Shown: piece after piece, positions 1 through 4,739 of the stretch
Layout of the letters: each line of letters begins with the position of its first letter
How positions within the stretch are numbered: the stretch's first letter is position 1
Assembly (NCBI GenBank): GCA_934229335.1
Contig: CAKQDQ010000144.1
Location: 1-5,783, forward strand
From: an uncultured Prevotella sp.
Lineage (GTDB): Bacteria > Bacteroidota > Bacteroidia > Bacteroidales > Bacteroidaceae
Reading direction: 5' to 3'
Length of the DNA stretch: 5,783 nucleotides
Position numbers and translations under genes: made by a program
The notes under the pieces: model-generated
The model's database searches: none
Seen by the model: the letters and a program-made list of their open reading frames with translations, nothing else
What the model was told of the DNA's origin: nothing

Positions 1-722
1 GCCTTAACCATCTGCTGCAACACTACATTACGTCTCTCCCAGCAACGTTCTCCATGCCTTACAGGATTGAAATATGATGGATTCTTGCACAGTCCTATCA
101 GCGTTGCCGACTCCTCAAGATTAAGGTCATGCGGTTCCTTATTAAAATAAGTATTAGCTGCATTCTTTATACCCACCGCGTTATGTAAGAAATCAAACTG
201 GTTAAGGTACATCGTAACTATTTCTTCCTTGGTGAAGTAACGCTCTAACTTTATAGCTATCACCCACTCTATGGGCTTCTGCATCATACGCTCTACTGTA
301 CTGTGTGCTTGTGAAGAATATAGCTGTTTTGCCAACTGCTGCGTTATAGTACTACCACCGCCAGCACTTGTCTGCCCCATGAGTCCACGCTTCACCAATG
401 CTCTGCTTAAGGCAATAAAATCTACTCCCGAATGCCTGTAGAATCTAACGTCCTCAGTAGCCACAAGAGCCTGTATCAGATAAGGGCTCATTTTGTTAAA
501 CCCTACATGAATACGGTTTTCCTTGTTCATATTCCACGTACCCAACACCTTTCCGTCAGCACTATAAATCTGCGTAGCATATCTGTCTATTGGATTTTGT
601 AGTTCTTCCAAGTCTGGCATATAACCTATCCAACCGTTCCAAATAGCAGTAAAAGTCAACACGATAACAAGCACAAACGCCCCTATCGTTCCCCAAAGAT
701 ATAAAACTAATTTCTTTCTCAT
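1..722 (-). CDS. mrcA: Class A penicillin-binding protein (PBP1A type), N-terminal part, cut by window edge
   Basis: This is a bifunctional peptidoglycan synthase. The part present polymerises lipid II into glycan strands; the transpeptidase domain that cross-links peptides would lie beyond the left edge. The reverse strand reads from an ATG at 722-720 for 240 residues without a stop. Residues 4-26 form one hydrophobic membrane anchor after MRKK, so the enzyme sits in the inner membrane with its domains in the periplasm. The glycosyltransferase (GT51) motifs follow in order: ATEDVRFYRHSGVD (88-101, catalytic Glu90), GGGSTITQQLAKQLY (121-135), KPIEWVIAIKLE (149-160) and KEEIVTMYLNQ (165-175). 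Family members usually have about 750-850 residues, so under a third is visible. The gene diverges from pyrB and has its own -7 box. The family call is firm. The symbol is less sure, because genomes carry several class A PBPs. Confidence 0.93.
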   Translation of the reverse strand, partial: MRKKLVLYLWGTIGAFVLVIVLTFTAIWNGWIGYMPDLEELQNPIDRYATQIYSADGKVLGTWNMNKENRIHVGFNKMSPYLIQALVATEDVRFYRHSGVDFIALSRALVKRGLMGQTSAGGGSTITQQLAKQLYSSQAHSTVERMMQKPIEWVIAIKLERYFTKEEIVTMYLNQFDFLHNAVGIKNAANTYFNKEPHDLNLEESATLIGLCKNPSYFNPVRHGERCWERRNVVLQQMVK

Positions 723-748
723 TATATCGTCAAATCACTTTTTGATTG

Positions 749-756
749 CAAAAATA
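749..756 (-). promoter_or_regulatory. Bacteroidota -7 promoter box for the PBP gene
   Basis: Read on the minus strand this is TATTTTTG, a perfect match to the Bacteroidota sigma factor -7 consensus TAnnTTTG. It places transcription start near 742, about 20 nt before the PBP start codon at 722. No clear TTTG -33 box is seen at the usual 19-21 nt distance, so the call rests on the -7 box and its position. Confidence 0.55.
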
Positions 757-800
757 CAATTTTTCTTTGAGAAAATGGATTTTTATTGAAAAAAAATGCT

Positions 801-808
801 TAACTTCG
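801..808 (+). promoter_or_regulatory. Probable -7 promoter box for pyrBI
   Basis: TAACTTCG matches the Bacteroidota -7 consensus TAnnTTTG at all but one base. It lies 33 nt before the pyrB start codon, implying a leader of roughly 25-30 nt. That is too short for an E. coli style pyrBI attenuator with leader peptide and terminator, and none is seen. A clear -33 TTTG is absent at the expected distance. The PBP promoter lies back to back with it, about 45 bp away. Confidence 0.5.
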
Positions 809-841
809 CAGTCAATTACATCTTTCACAAACATAATATCT

Positions 842-1786
842 ATGAAGAAACAAAATTTCGTTACTATCGCCAACCTTTCGAAGGACGAAATACTGTACCT
901 CATACGTATGGCACAGGAGTTTGAGAAACACCCTAACCGCGAGCTACTCAAGGGAAAGGTCGTAGCAACACTGTTCTTTGAACCGAGTACAAGAACCCGT
1001 CTATCATTTGAGACTGCAGCCAACAGACTTGGCGCACGCGTTATTGGATTCACTGATGCAAAAGTCACCAGTGCCACTAAGGGCGAGACTCTGAAGGACA
1101 CCATACTTATGGTTTCCAACTACGCTGACGTAATTGCAATGAGACATCACATTGAGGGCGCGGCACAATACGCATCAGAGGTAGCACCTATTCCCATTAT
1201 CAACGCTGGAGACGGAGCGCATGAGCACCCTTCTCAATGTCTACTTGACCTTTACTCTATTTACAAAACACAGGGAACACTCGAAAACCTAAACATCTAC
1301 CTCGTTGGCGACTTGAAATACGGGCGCACCGTACATTCTCTCATTACCGCCATGCGCCATTTTAACCCCACTTTCCATTTCATCGCACCGCAAGAGCTTG
1401 CCATGCCACAGGAGTACAAAATATACTGTATGGAACATGGCATAAAATATGTAGAGCATACAGAGTTTAACGAGCAGGTTATTTCTGATGCCGACATTAT
1501 TTACATGACTCGTGTGCAGAAAGAGCGTTTCTCTGATCTTATGGAATATGAGAGAGTAAAGAATGTATATATTCTCAACAGAAAGATGCTAAACCTATGC
1601 AAGAAAAACATGAAGATACTTCACCCATTGCCTCGCGTTAACGAGATAGCATACGATGTAGACGACGATCCACACGCATACTACATACAGCAAGCGCAAA
1701 ATGGCCTCTATGCTCGTGAAGCCATTTTCTGTCACTGTCTTGGCATTACTCTCGATGAGATTGTCAATGACAACACTATAATATAA
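842..1786 (+). CDS. pyrB: Aspartate carbamoyltransferase catalytic subunit
   Basis: PyrB joins carbamoyl phosphate and L-aspartate to give N-carbamoyl-L-aspartate, the first committed step of pyrimidine synthesis, in the cytoplasm. The protein has 314 residues, close to the 311 of the E. coli chain. Visible active-site blocks are the carbamoyl-phosphate loop [14 protein letters not shown] (45-58), [11 protein letters not shown] (77-87) with its loop lysine, MRHH (100-103), HPSQ (129-132), [12 protein letters not shown] (155-166), TRVQKERF (223-230) and the HPLPRVNEI loop (261-269). The reading frame stays open upstream to a TTG at 746. The ATG at 842 is chosen because [13 protein letters not shown] aligns with the family N-terminus and the promoter box lies downstream of 746. 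The start has no Shine-Dalgarno, as is usual in Bacteroidota. pyrI follows after 35 nt, so the two are likely co-transcribed and form the c6r6 holoenzyme. Confidence 0.98.
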   Translation: MKKQNFVTIANLSKDEILYLIRMAQEFEKHPNRELLKGKVVATLFFEPSTRTRLSFETAANRLGARVIGFTDAKVTSATKGETLKDTILMVSNYADVIAMRHHIEGAAQYASEVAPIPIINAGDGAHEHPSQCLLDLYSIYKTQGTLENLNIYLVGDLKYGRTVHSLITAMRHFNPTFHFIAPQELAMPQEYKIYCMEHGIKYVEHTEFNEQVISDADIIYMTRVQKERFSDLMEYERVKNVYILNRKMLNLCKKNMKILHPLPRVNEIAYDVDDDPHAYYIQQAQNGLYAREAIFCHCLGITLDEIVNDNTII

Positions 1787-1808
1787 CGTCTACCATAAAT
1801 GTCAAACC

Positions 1809-1825
1809 AAGGAAATCAGGAATGA
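1809..1825 (+). promoter_or_regulatory. Ribosome binding region and overlapping stop/start at pyrI
   Basis: AAGGA (1809-1813) lies 8 nt before the pyrI ATG (1822-1824) and can act as a Shine-Dalgarno. An eight-codon open frame begins with ATG at 1799 and ends with TGA at 1823-1825, so its stop overlaps the pyrI start as ATGA. The AAGGA supports 1822 as the pyrI start. Whether the mini-frame is translated is unknown. Confidence 0.5.
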
Positions 1826-2277
1826 ACAAGAAAGAAAGACTCGTAGCCGCCATAGAGAACGGTACGGTTATCGACCATATTCCAGCAGAAAAGACTTATC
1901 AAGTTGTTTCACTACTTGAGCTGGACAAAATAAAGGAACCTGTAACTATAGGAAGCAATTACCCTTCAAAGAAAATTGGCAAAAAGGGTATCATAAAGGT
2001 TACGGACAAATTCTTTACCGACGAGGAGATTTCACGTCTGTCTGTTGTTGCACCAAAAGTGGTGCTTAACATCATTAAAGATTATCAGGTTACAGAAAAG
2101 AAGACTGTAGAGACTCCCGACGTTCTGAAGGGTATAATACGCTGCAACAATCCGAAGTGTATAACGAACAATGAGCCTATGCAGACTATCTTCAGAGTAG
2201 TAAATAAGGCTACAGGCACTGTGCGCTGCCACTACTGTGACAAGGAACAGGATATCACTACCGTAAAACTGGTATAG
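1822..2277 (+). CDS. pyrI: Aspartate carbamoyltransferase regulatory subunit
   Basis: PyrI is the non-catalytic chain of aspartate transcarbamoylase. It binds CTP and ATP and passes allosteric control to PyrB. The protein has 151 residues, matching the usual family length of about 150. The N-terminal nucleotide-binding domain shows [13 protein letters not shown] (12-24) and the [12 protein letters not shown] stretch (49-60), with the family's [12 protein letters not shown] helix (67-78). The C-terminal zinc domain has all four cysteines, C108-x4-C113 and C136-x2-C139; this domain contacts the catalytic chain. It lies 35 nt after pyrB on the same strand with no promoter box or terminator between, so an operon is likely. 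No classical terminator directly follows the stop; the first strong inverted repeats begin about 30 nt downstream. Confidence 0.97.
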   Translation: MNKKERLVAAIENGTVIDHIPAEKTYQVVSLLELDKIKEPVTIGSNYPSKKIGKKGIIKVTDKFFTDEEISRLSVVAPKVVLNIIKDYQVTEKKTVETPDVLKGIIRCNNPKCITNNEPMQTIFRVVNKATGTVRCHYCDKEQDITTVKLV

Positions 2278-2358
2278 TCTCTTACCATTGCGATGTTATG
2301 TTGACAGGATGCTCATAATAATCAAAATGCATTAACGTACAGTAATATAACAACAAAA

Positions 2359-2411
2359 AGTAATTTATCAAGAACCTCATTTCCGAAACAAAAACAGTTC
2401 TATAAATTACT
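2359..2411. repeat. Inner hairpin 1 of the palindromic element
   Basis: AGTAATTTAT (2359-2368) pairs perfectly with 2402-2411. After a 2-nt bulge, AGAAC (2371-2375) pairs with GTTCT (2397-2401), giving 15 bp of stem around a 21-nt loop. The loop itself contains TTTC-C-GAAA. No run of T follows, so this is not a standard terminator. Confidence 0.6.
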
Positions 2412-2440
2412 GTTAGTAAGCGACACTTTACATACACATT

Positions 2441-2483
2441 AATCCCAAGAAACGAGCAATACGATTTGCCATTTCTTGGGATT
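2441..2483. repeat. Inner hairpin 2 of the palindromic element
   Basis: AATCCCAAGAAA (2441-2452) and its exact complement (2472-2483) form a perfect 12-bp stem with a 19-nt loop. It could help stop transcription from pyrI or from the opposing nuclease gene, but neither side has a T-run, so it is recorded as a hairpin only. Confidence 0.65.
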
Positions 2484-2621
2484 CTTAGTACCTTTAACGG
2501 ATTTCTGTACGTTACTATTATGAGCATCTATATATCTTAGTTTCGAAATATAACGAGGCTAAGTTATAAAAGCATCCTTTTAATTAAGGACCGTATGCGG
2601 TAATATTTTTTAGGATCCTCC

Positions 2622-2876
2622 CTATAATTCTTCTATCTGTTCTTGAGTCAATCCCATTACCTTCACTATTTGTTCTATACTAAGATTGAGAGATTTTAAG
2701 TTACGAGCTATCGCTATAGCTTTGTTCTTTTCCCCTTCCGCTCGTCCTTCTGCTCGACCTTCCGCTCGTCCTTCTGCAAGTCCTTCCGCTCGTCCTTCCG
2801 CTCGTCCAGCTTCTAGCCCCTCTTCTTTACCTTCCGCAAAGCCCTCGTCTCTACTTGTATCAAAAAGACTGCGCAT
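2622..2876 (-). CDS. Possible internal C-terminal product of the Rpn gene (Rpn-S-like), hypothetical
   Basis: Met246 of the nuclease (ATG at 2876-2874) follows the catalytic domain. It is preceded by AGAGG (plus-strand coordinates 2888-2892) with an 11-nt gap. Starting there gives an 84-residue protein in the same frame, holding the GRAE repeats and the IEQIVKVMGLTQEQ tail. In E. coli, Rpn genes are reported to express such a short C-terminal form, which neutralises the toxic full-length nuclease. Here only a plausible start and Shine-Dalgarno are seen, with no convincing internal promoter. The entry is an inference by analogy. The AGAGG may be chance, since it lies within conserved coding sequence. 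Confidence 0.28.
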   Translation of the reverse strand: MRSLFDTSRDEGFAEGKEEGLEAGRAEGRAEGLAEGRAEGRAEGRAEGEKNKAIAIARNLKSLNLSIEQIVKVMGLTQEQIEEL

Positions 2877-3611
2877 ATGCCGAACAGCCTCTATATGGCG
2901 ATAATATGCCTGTTTATCTGTTGTTGACAGAGTATCAACTCTCAGGCACTCTCGCGCTTCAGCAAGTCCAGCAACAGTAGTCTGTGACTTTATTTTTCCC
3001 GTCTTAAGAAACTCCATCCATTCGTCTAAGGGATTCAATGCAACCTTATCGAAATCGTTTACACGTAAGACATAATACTCAGGGAAGATGTCACCAGCTT
3101 CCTTGCGTTTAGATACGTCCAATTCTTTTACGCCAAAGAACTTCTCATTCTGTCGGGCAGAGAGCTTTAATGTGTCGTGGGGGGCATGTACCCCTCTGAA
3201 TACCGTCTTGCCGTGGTATACATAATCTGAGCCTTGCCCTAACTCAAAATACACGATGTTTACAGAATAAACTTTACGAACTTTCTCGTATGGGTTGTTT
3301 AGGCCTATATATTCTGTTATAGCTTTTGACACTCCATAAAGCATACGATGGAAGTATGCTTGTTCTCTGTTATTCTGTACCTCGATTATTGTCAACTCCT
3401 TGTCTTCGTCTTCTGCCAGTATATCTACGCGGTTATACTTGTCTTCTTCATCTTCTTGATTCCCCTCGCTCTCTAAGAATCGGTGAATCTTTATCTTCTT
3501 GCCTATCAAAGTAGTCAAAAAGCCCTCCAACACTGCATAGTTCGCCTTGTTACGCAGCAAACGCTTTATTGCCCAGTCAAATCTTATATAATTACTTTCG
3601 TATACAGCCAT
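2622..3611 (-). CDS. Rpn family recombination-promoting nuclease (PD-(D/E)XK nuclease family transposase-like)
   Basis: The 329-residue protein belongs to the Rpn/PDDEXK_2 group, often annotated as 'PD-(D/E)XK nuclease family transposase'. Members studied in E. coli are DNA endonucleases that raise RecA-independent recombination, and some act in phage defence. The N-terminus FDWAIKRLLRNKANYAVLEGFL (11-32) is typical of the Bacteroidota branch. The nuclease core shows Glu29, then RVDILAED (61-68, Asp63), then IIEVQ (75-79, Glu77 and Gln79), the expected D...ExQ site. Residues 257-292 are nine Gly-x-x-x units, six of them GRAE or GLAE. The tail ends in LSIEQIVKVMGLTQEQIEEL, typical of this family. 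The start at 3611 is chosen over an upstream TTG because AAAGGAG lies 9 nt before the ATG. The gene stands alone, divergent from rubrerythrin and convergent with pyrI. Nothing in the core looks broken. No transposon ends flank it, so true transposase function is doubtful. Confidence 0.9.
   Translation of the reverse strand: MAVYESNYIRFDWAIKRLLRNKANYAVLEGFLTTLIGKKIKIHRFLESEGNQEDEEDKYNRVDILAEDEDKELTIIEVQNNREQAYFHRMLYGVSKAITEYIGLNNPYEKVRKVYSVNIVYFELGQGSDYVYHGKTVFRGVHAPHDTLKLSARQNEKFFGVKELDVSKRKEAGDIFPEYYVLRVNDFDKVALNPLDEWMEFLKTGKIKSQTTVAGLAEARECLRVDTLSTTDKQAYYRHIEAVRHMRSLFDTSRDEGFAEGKEEGLEAGRAEGRAEGLAEGRAEGRAEGRAEGEKNKAIAIARNLKSLNLSIEQIVKVMGLTQEQIEEL
2736..2843 (-). repeat. In-frame 12-bp tandem repeat encoding Gly-x-Ala-Glu units
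   Basis: Nine successive 12-bp units (108 bp) encode GFAE, GKEE, GLEA, GRAE, GRAE, GLAE, GRAE, GRAE and GRAE. The last six are almost identical in DNA (GGACGAGCGGAA and close variants). Because the unit is 12 bp, gain or loss of copies would keep the frame and change only tail length. Charged repeats of this sort are common in the C-termini of Rpn proteins, where they probably form a helix or coiled coil. Confidence 0.9.
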
Positions 3612-3620
3612 ATATATTTT

Positions 3621-3627
3621 CTCCTTT
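3621..3627 (-). promoter_or_regulatory. Strong Shine-Dalgarno of the Rpn gene
   Basis: On the minus strand this reads AAAGGAG, 9 nt before the ATG at 3611. It fixes the start codon there rather than at the upstream TTG at 3644. It stands out, since pyrB, rubrerythrin and the PBP gene have only A-rich leaders. Confidence 0.75.
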
Positions 3628-3641
3628 ATATTATTACAACA

Positions 3642-3649
3642 CAAAATTA
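3642..3649 (-). promoter_or_regulatory. -7 promoter box for the Rpn gene
   Basis: The minus strand reads TAATTTTG, a perfect TAnnTTTG match. Transcription would start near 3635, leaving a leader of about 24 nt that contains the AAAGGAG. It also argues against translation starting at the TTG at 3644, which would lie upstream of the transcript. No clear -33 TTTG is seen. Confidence 0.55.
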
Positions 3650-3735
3650 CAATTATTTCTGTAATAAACTATTCTTTTCGACATTTTTTTACGTGAATTA
3701 TATTTTTTAGGGTTATTCTGCATTAAAAGCTATCA

Positions 3736-3825
3736 CTATCTAATCGCAAAACAATAACTATCAAATAGCACTACGAAAGCTATCAAATAGCACTACGAAA
3801 GCTATCTAATCGTTCCCACACAAAG
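3736..3825. repeat. Tandem array of about four 22-bp repeats
   Basis: Four units begin with CTATC(T/A)AAT: 3736-3757, 3758-3779, 3780-3801 and a 24-bp variant at 3802-3825. The second and third are identical, starting CTATCAAATAGC and ending ACGAAAG. Units one and four share CTATCTAATCG. The phrase AAAGCTAT also recurs at 3726, 3776, 3798 and 3822. Each central unit holds a small dyad, GCTAT-CAA-ATAGC, repeating about every two helical turns. The array lies in the 329-bp spacer between the Rpn gene and rubrerythrin, upstream of the latter's promoter. It has no spacers of CRISPR type and no open frame. It may be a protein-binding array or a dispersed genomic repeat. Apart from the promoter signals listed separately, I see nothing else in 3612-3940. 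Confidence 0.75.
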
Positions 3826-3886
3826 CTATTACAGGAATTTACCATTTATTTTCTTTTATTTGTACCTAAGTCTCTGTTTTTTTCTA

Positions 3887-3894
3887 TACCTTTG
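3887..3894 (+). promoter_or_regulatory. -7 promoter box for rubrerythrin
   Basis: TACCTTTG is a perfect Bacteroidota -7 box, 46 nt before the ATG at 3941. A TTTG at 3859-3862 could be the -33 box, although the 24-nt gap is longer than the usual 19-21. No PerR or OxyR box was recognised nearby. Confidence 0.68.
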
Positions 3895-3940
3895 CATCGA
3901 AGACAAAAACATTATATTAACCTATTAAAAACAAAGAACT

Positions 3941-4480
3941 ATGGCTACACTGTATGCTGGTACACAAACCGAGAAAAACCTTGAGGCTGCTTTCGCAGGA
4001 GAAAGCCAAGCACGCAACAAGTACACGTATTTTGCATCTAAGGCAAAGAAAGAGGGCTATGAACAAATAGCGGCAATATTCCAACAGACGGCAGACAACG
4101 AGAAGGAACACGCTAAGATGTGGTTCAAGGAGCTGAACGGCATTGGTGACACTGCACAGAATCTTGCAGCAGCTGCTGAAGGCGAAAACTACGAATGGAC
4201 TGATATGTACGACGGATTCGCCAAAACTGCTGAAGAAGAGGGATTTCCTGTGCTGGCAGCTAAGTTCAGAATGGTTGCTGCTATTGAGAAAAGACACGAA
4301 GAACGCTACCGCGCTCTACTGAAAAACGTTGAAACCGCGGCAGTATTCGCAAAGAGTGAAGTTAAGGTGTGGGAGTGCCGTAACTGCGGACACATCGTTG
4401 TTGGCGAGAAAGCACCAGAGATATGCCCTGTTTGCGCACACCCGAAGGCTTACTTTGAGATACATGTTGATAACTTCTAA
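3941..4480 (+). CDS. rbr: Rubrerythrin
   Basis: Rubrerythrin is a cytoplasmic diiron peroxidase that reduces hydrogen peroxide to water, taking electrons through its rubredoxin iron, and protects anaerobes from oxygen. The 179 residues match the usual size of about 180-195. The N-terminal four-helix ferritin-like domain carries the iron ligands: Glu21 in [11 protein letters not shown], Glu54 and His57 in DNEKEHAK, Glu82 and Glu85 in [10 protein letters not shown], and Glu116 and His119 in AIEKRHEER. The C-terminal rubredoxin domain has C146-x2-C149 (ECRNCGH) and C162-x2-C165 ([13 protein letters not shown]). All expected ligands are present, so it should be active. The start follows an A-rich leader without Shine-Dalgarno, and the frame begins right at the family N-terminus ([14 protein letters not shown]). 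It looks like a single-gene unit with its own strong promoter box; uvrA converges on it. Confidence 0.98.
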   Translation: MATLYAGTQTEKNLEAAFAGESQARNKYTYFASKAKKEGYEQIAAIFQQTADNEKEHAKMWFKELNGIGDTAQNLAAAAEGENYEWTDMYDGFAKTAEEEGFPVLAAKFRMVAAIEKRHEERYRALLKNVETAAVFAKSEVKVWECRNCGHIVVGEKAPEICPVCAHPKAYFEIHVDNF

Positions 4481-4497
4481 TGAGTTACCACGTAGTG

Positions 4498-4522
4498 TAG
4501 GTTACTGATATTTCGTAACCTA
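4498..4522. terminator. Hairpin after rubrerythrin, possible terminator
   Basis: TAGGTTAC (4498-4505) pairs perfectly with GTAACCTA (4515-4522) around a 9-nt loop, starting 17 nt after the rubrerythrin stop. The stem is only 8 bp and is followed by ACTATTTAC rather than a clean T-run, so termination is plausible but not certain. Confidence 0.4.
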
Positions 4523-4575
4523 ACTATTTACAATACTCTATGGTTCGCTCAAGGTACTATCATAGAAAAATATTC

Positions 4576-4627
4576 AGCCTTTTCACCTTTTGCTATTTCC
4601 TCTAAAATAACGCAGGGTGAAAAGGCT
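4576..4627. terminator. Long hairpin between rubrerythrin and uvrA, candidate terminator for uvrA
   Basis: AGCCTTTTCACC (4576-4587) and its exact complement (4616-4627) form a 12-bp stem. Further pairing lies inside: TGC with GCA, and TATTT with AAATA. On the minus strand the stem is followed by GAATATTTTTC, a T-rich tract, so it may end the uvrA transcript, whose stop codon is 113 nt upstream of it. On the plus strand no T-run follows. Confidence 0.5.
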
Positions 4628-4632
4628 ATGTT

Positions 4633-4665
4633 TATAGAACTACCATACACAGTGTTAGTTCTATA
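4633..4665. repeat. Perfect 10-bp inverted repeat
   Basis: TATAGAACTA (4633-4642) is exactly complementary to TAGTTCTATA (4656-4665), with a 13-nt loop. It starts five bases after the previous hairpin ends. No T-run is attached, so its role is unknown. Downstream, 4702-4712 (CTGTGTCACAG) is a small perfect dyad, and 4711-4730 is an AT-rich stretch. Confidence 0.6.
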
Positions 4666-4739
4666 TAAAATAACACATACTCCACAGGAGCATTAATAAA
4701 GCTGTGTCACAGTAAATTATAAATTATAAAATACGGTTA

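Larger units (their letters stand above)
2308..2528. repeat. 221-bp nested inverted-repeat element (MITE-like or structured RNA candidate)
   Basis: The ends are a perfect 13-bp inverted repeat, GATGCTCATAATA (2308-2320) and its complement (2516-2528). After a spacer of 13 nt on the left and 2 nt on the right, a second pair follows: AACGTACAGTAAT (2334-2346) against 2501-2513, with 12 of 13 bases pairing. Two further hairpins lie inside (2359-2411 and 2441-2483). The whole segment could fold into a branched structure with a closing stem of about 25 bp. No convincing gene lies in 2278-2621, and no target-site duplication is evident beside the ends. The nested pairing is seen directly. Its nature as a MITE, a palindromic repeat family or a folded 3' transcript is inference. 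It fills the gap between pyrI and the convergent nuclease gene. Confidence 0.6.

Noticed and set aside
746..841. N-terminal extension of pyrB from a TTG at 746
   Set aside because: The added residues are unlike the family, the -7 box at 801-808 lies inside the extension, and the ATG at 842 matches the usual PyrB N-terminus.
730..1119. 129-residue minus-strand open frame over the pyrB start
   Set aside because: It lies antisense to clearly conserved pyrB codons and the promoter, with no recognisable protein family.
2282..2527. 81-residue minus-strand open frame in the pyrI-Rpn spacer
   Set aside because: Its start codon falls in the inverted repeat and the frame runs through the hairpins. 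The translation resembles no family, and there is no Shine-Dalgarno or clear promoter.
2590..2611. ACCG-TATG-CGGT followed by a T-run as a pyrI terminator
   Set aside because: The stem has only 4 bp, so although a T-run follows, it is too weak to call.
2686..2904. 72-residue plus-strand frame with Ser-Ala-Arg-Pro repeats
   Set aside because: It is the antisense reading of the 12-bp repeat in the Rpn gene, whose frame carries a full nuclease domain.
2622..3611. Active transposase or insertion sequence
   Set aside because: The 'transposase' label is a family name. No terminal inverted repeats or target duplication flank the gene; the palindromic element lies on one side only.
3736..3825. CRISPR array
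   Set aside because: The units are contiguous 22-bp repeats with no unique spacers and no cas genes nearby.
4702..4712. CRP-type operator at CTGTGTCACAG
   Set aside because: The dyad has one central base rather than the six-base gap of TGTGA-N6-TCACA, and it sits near the 3' end of uvrA, not at a promoter.
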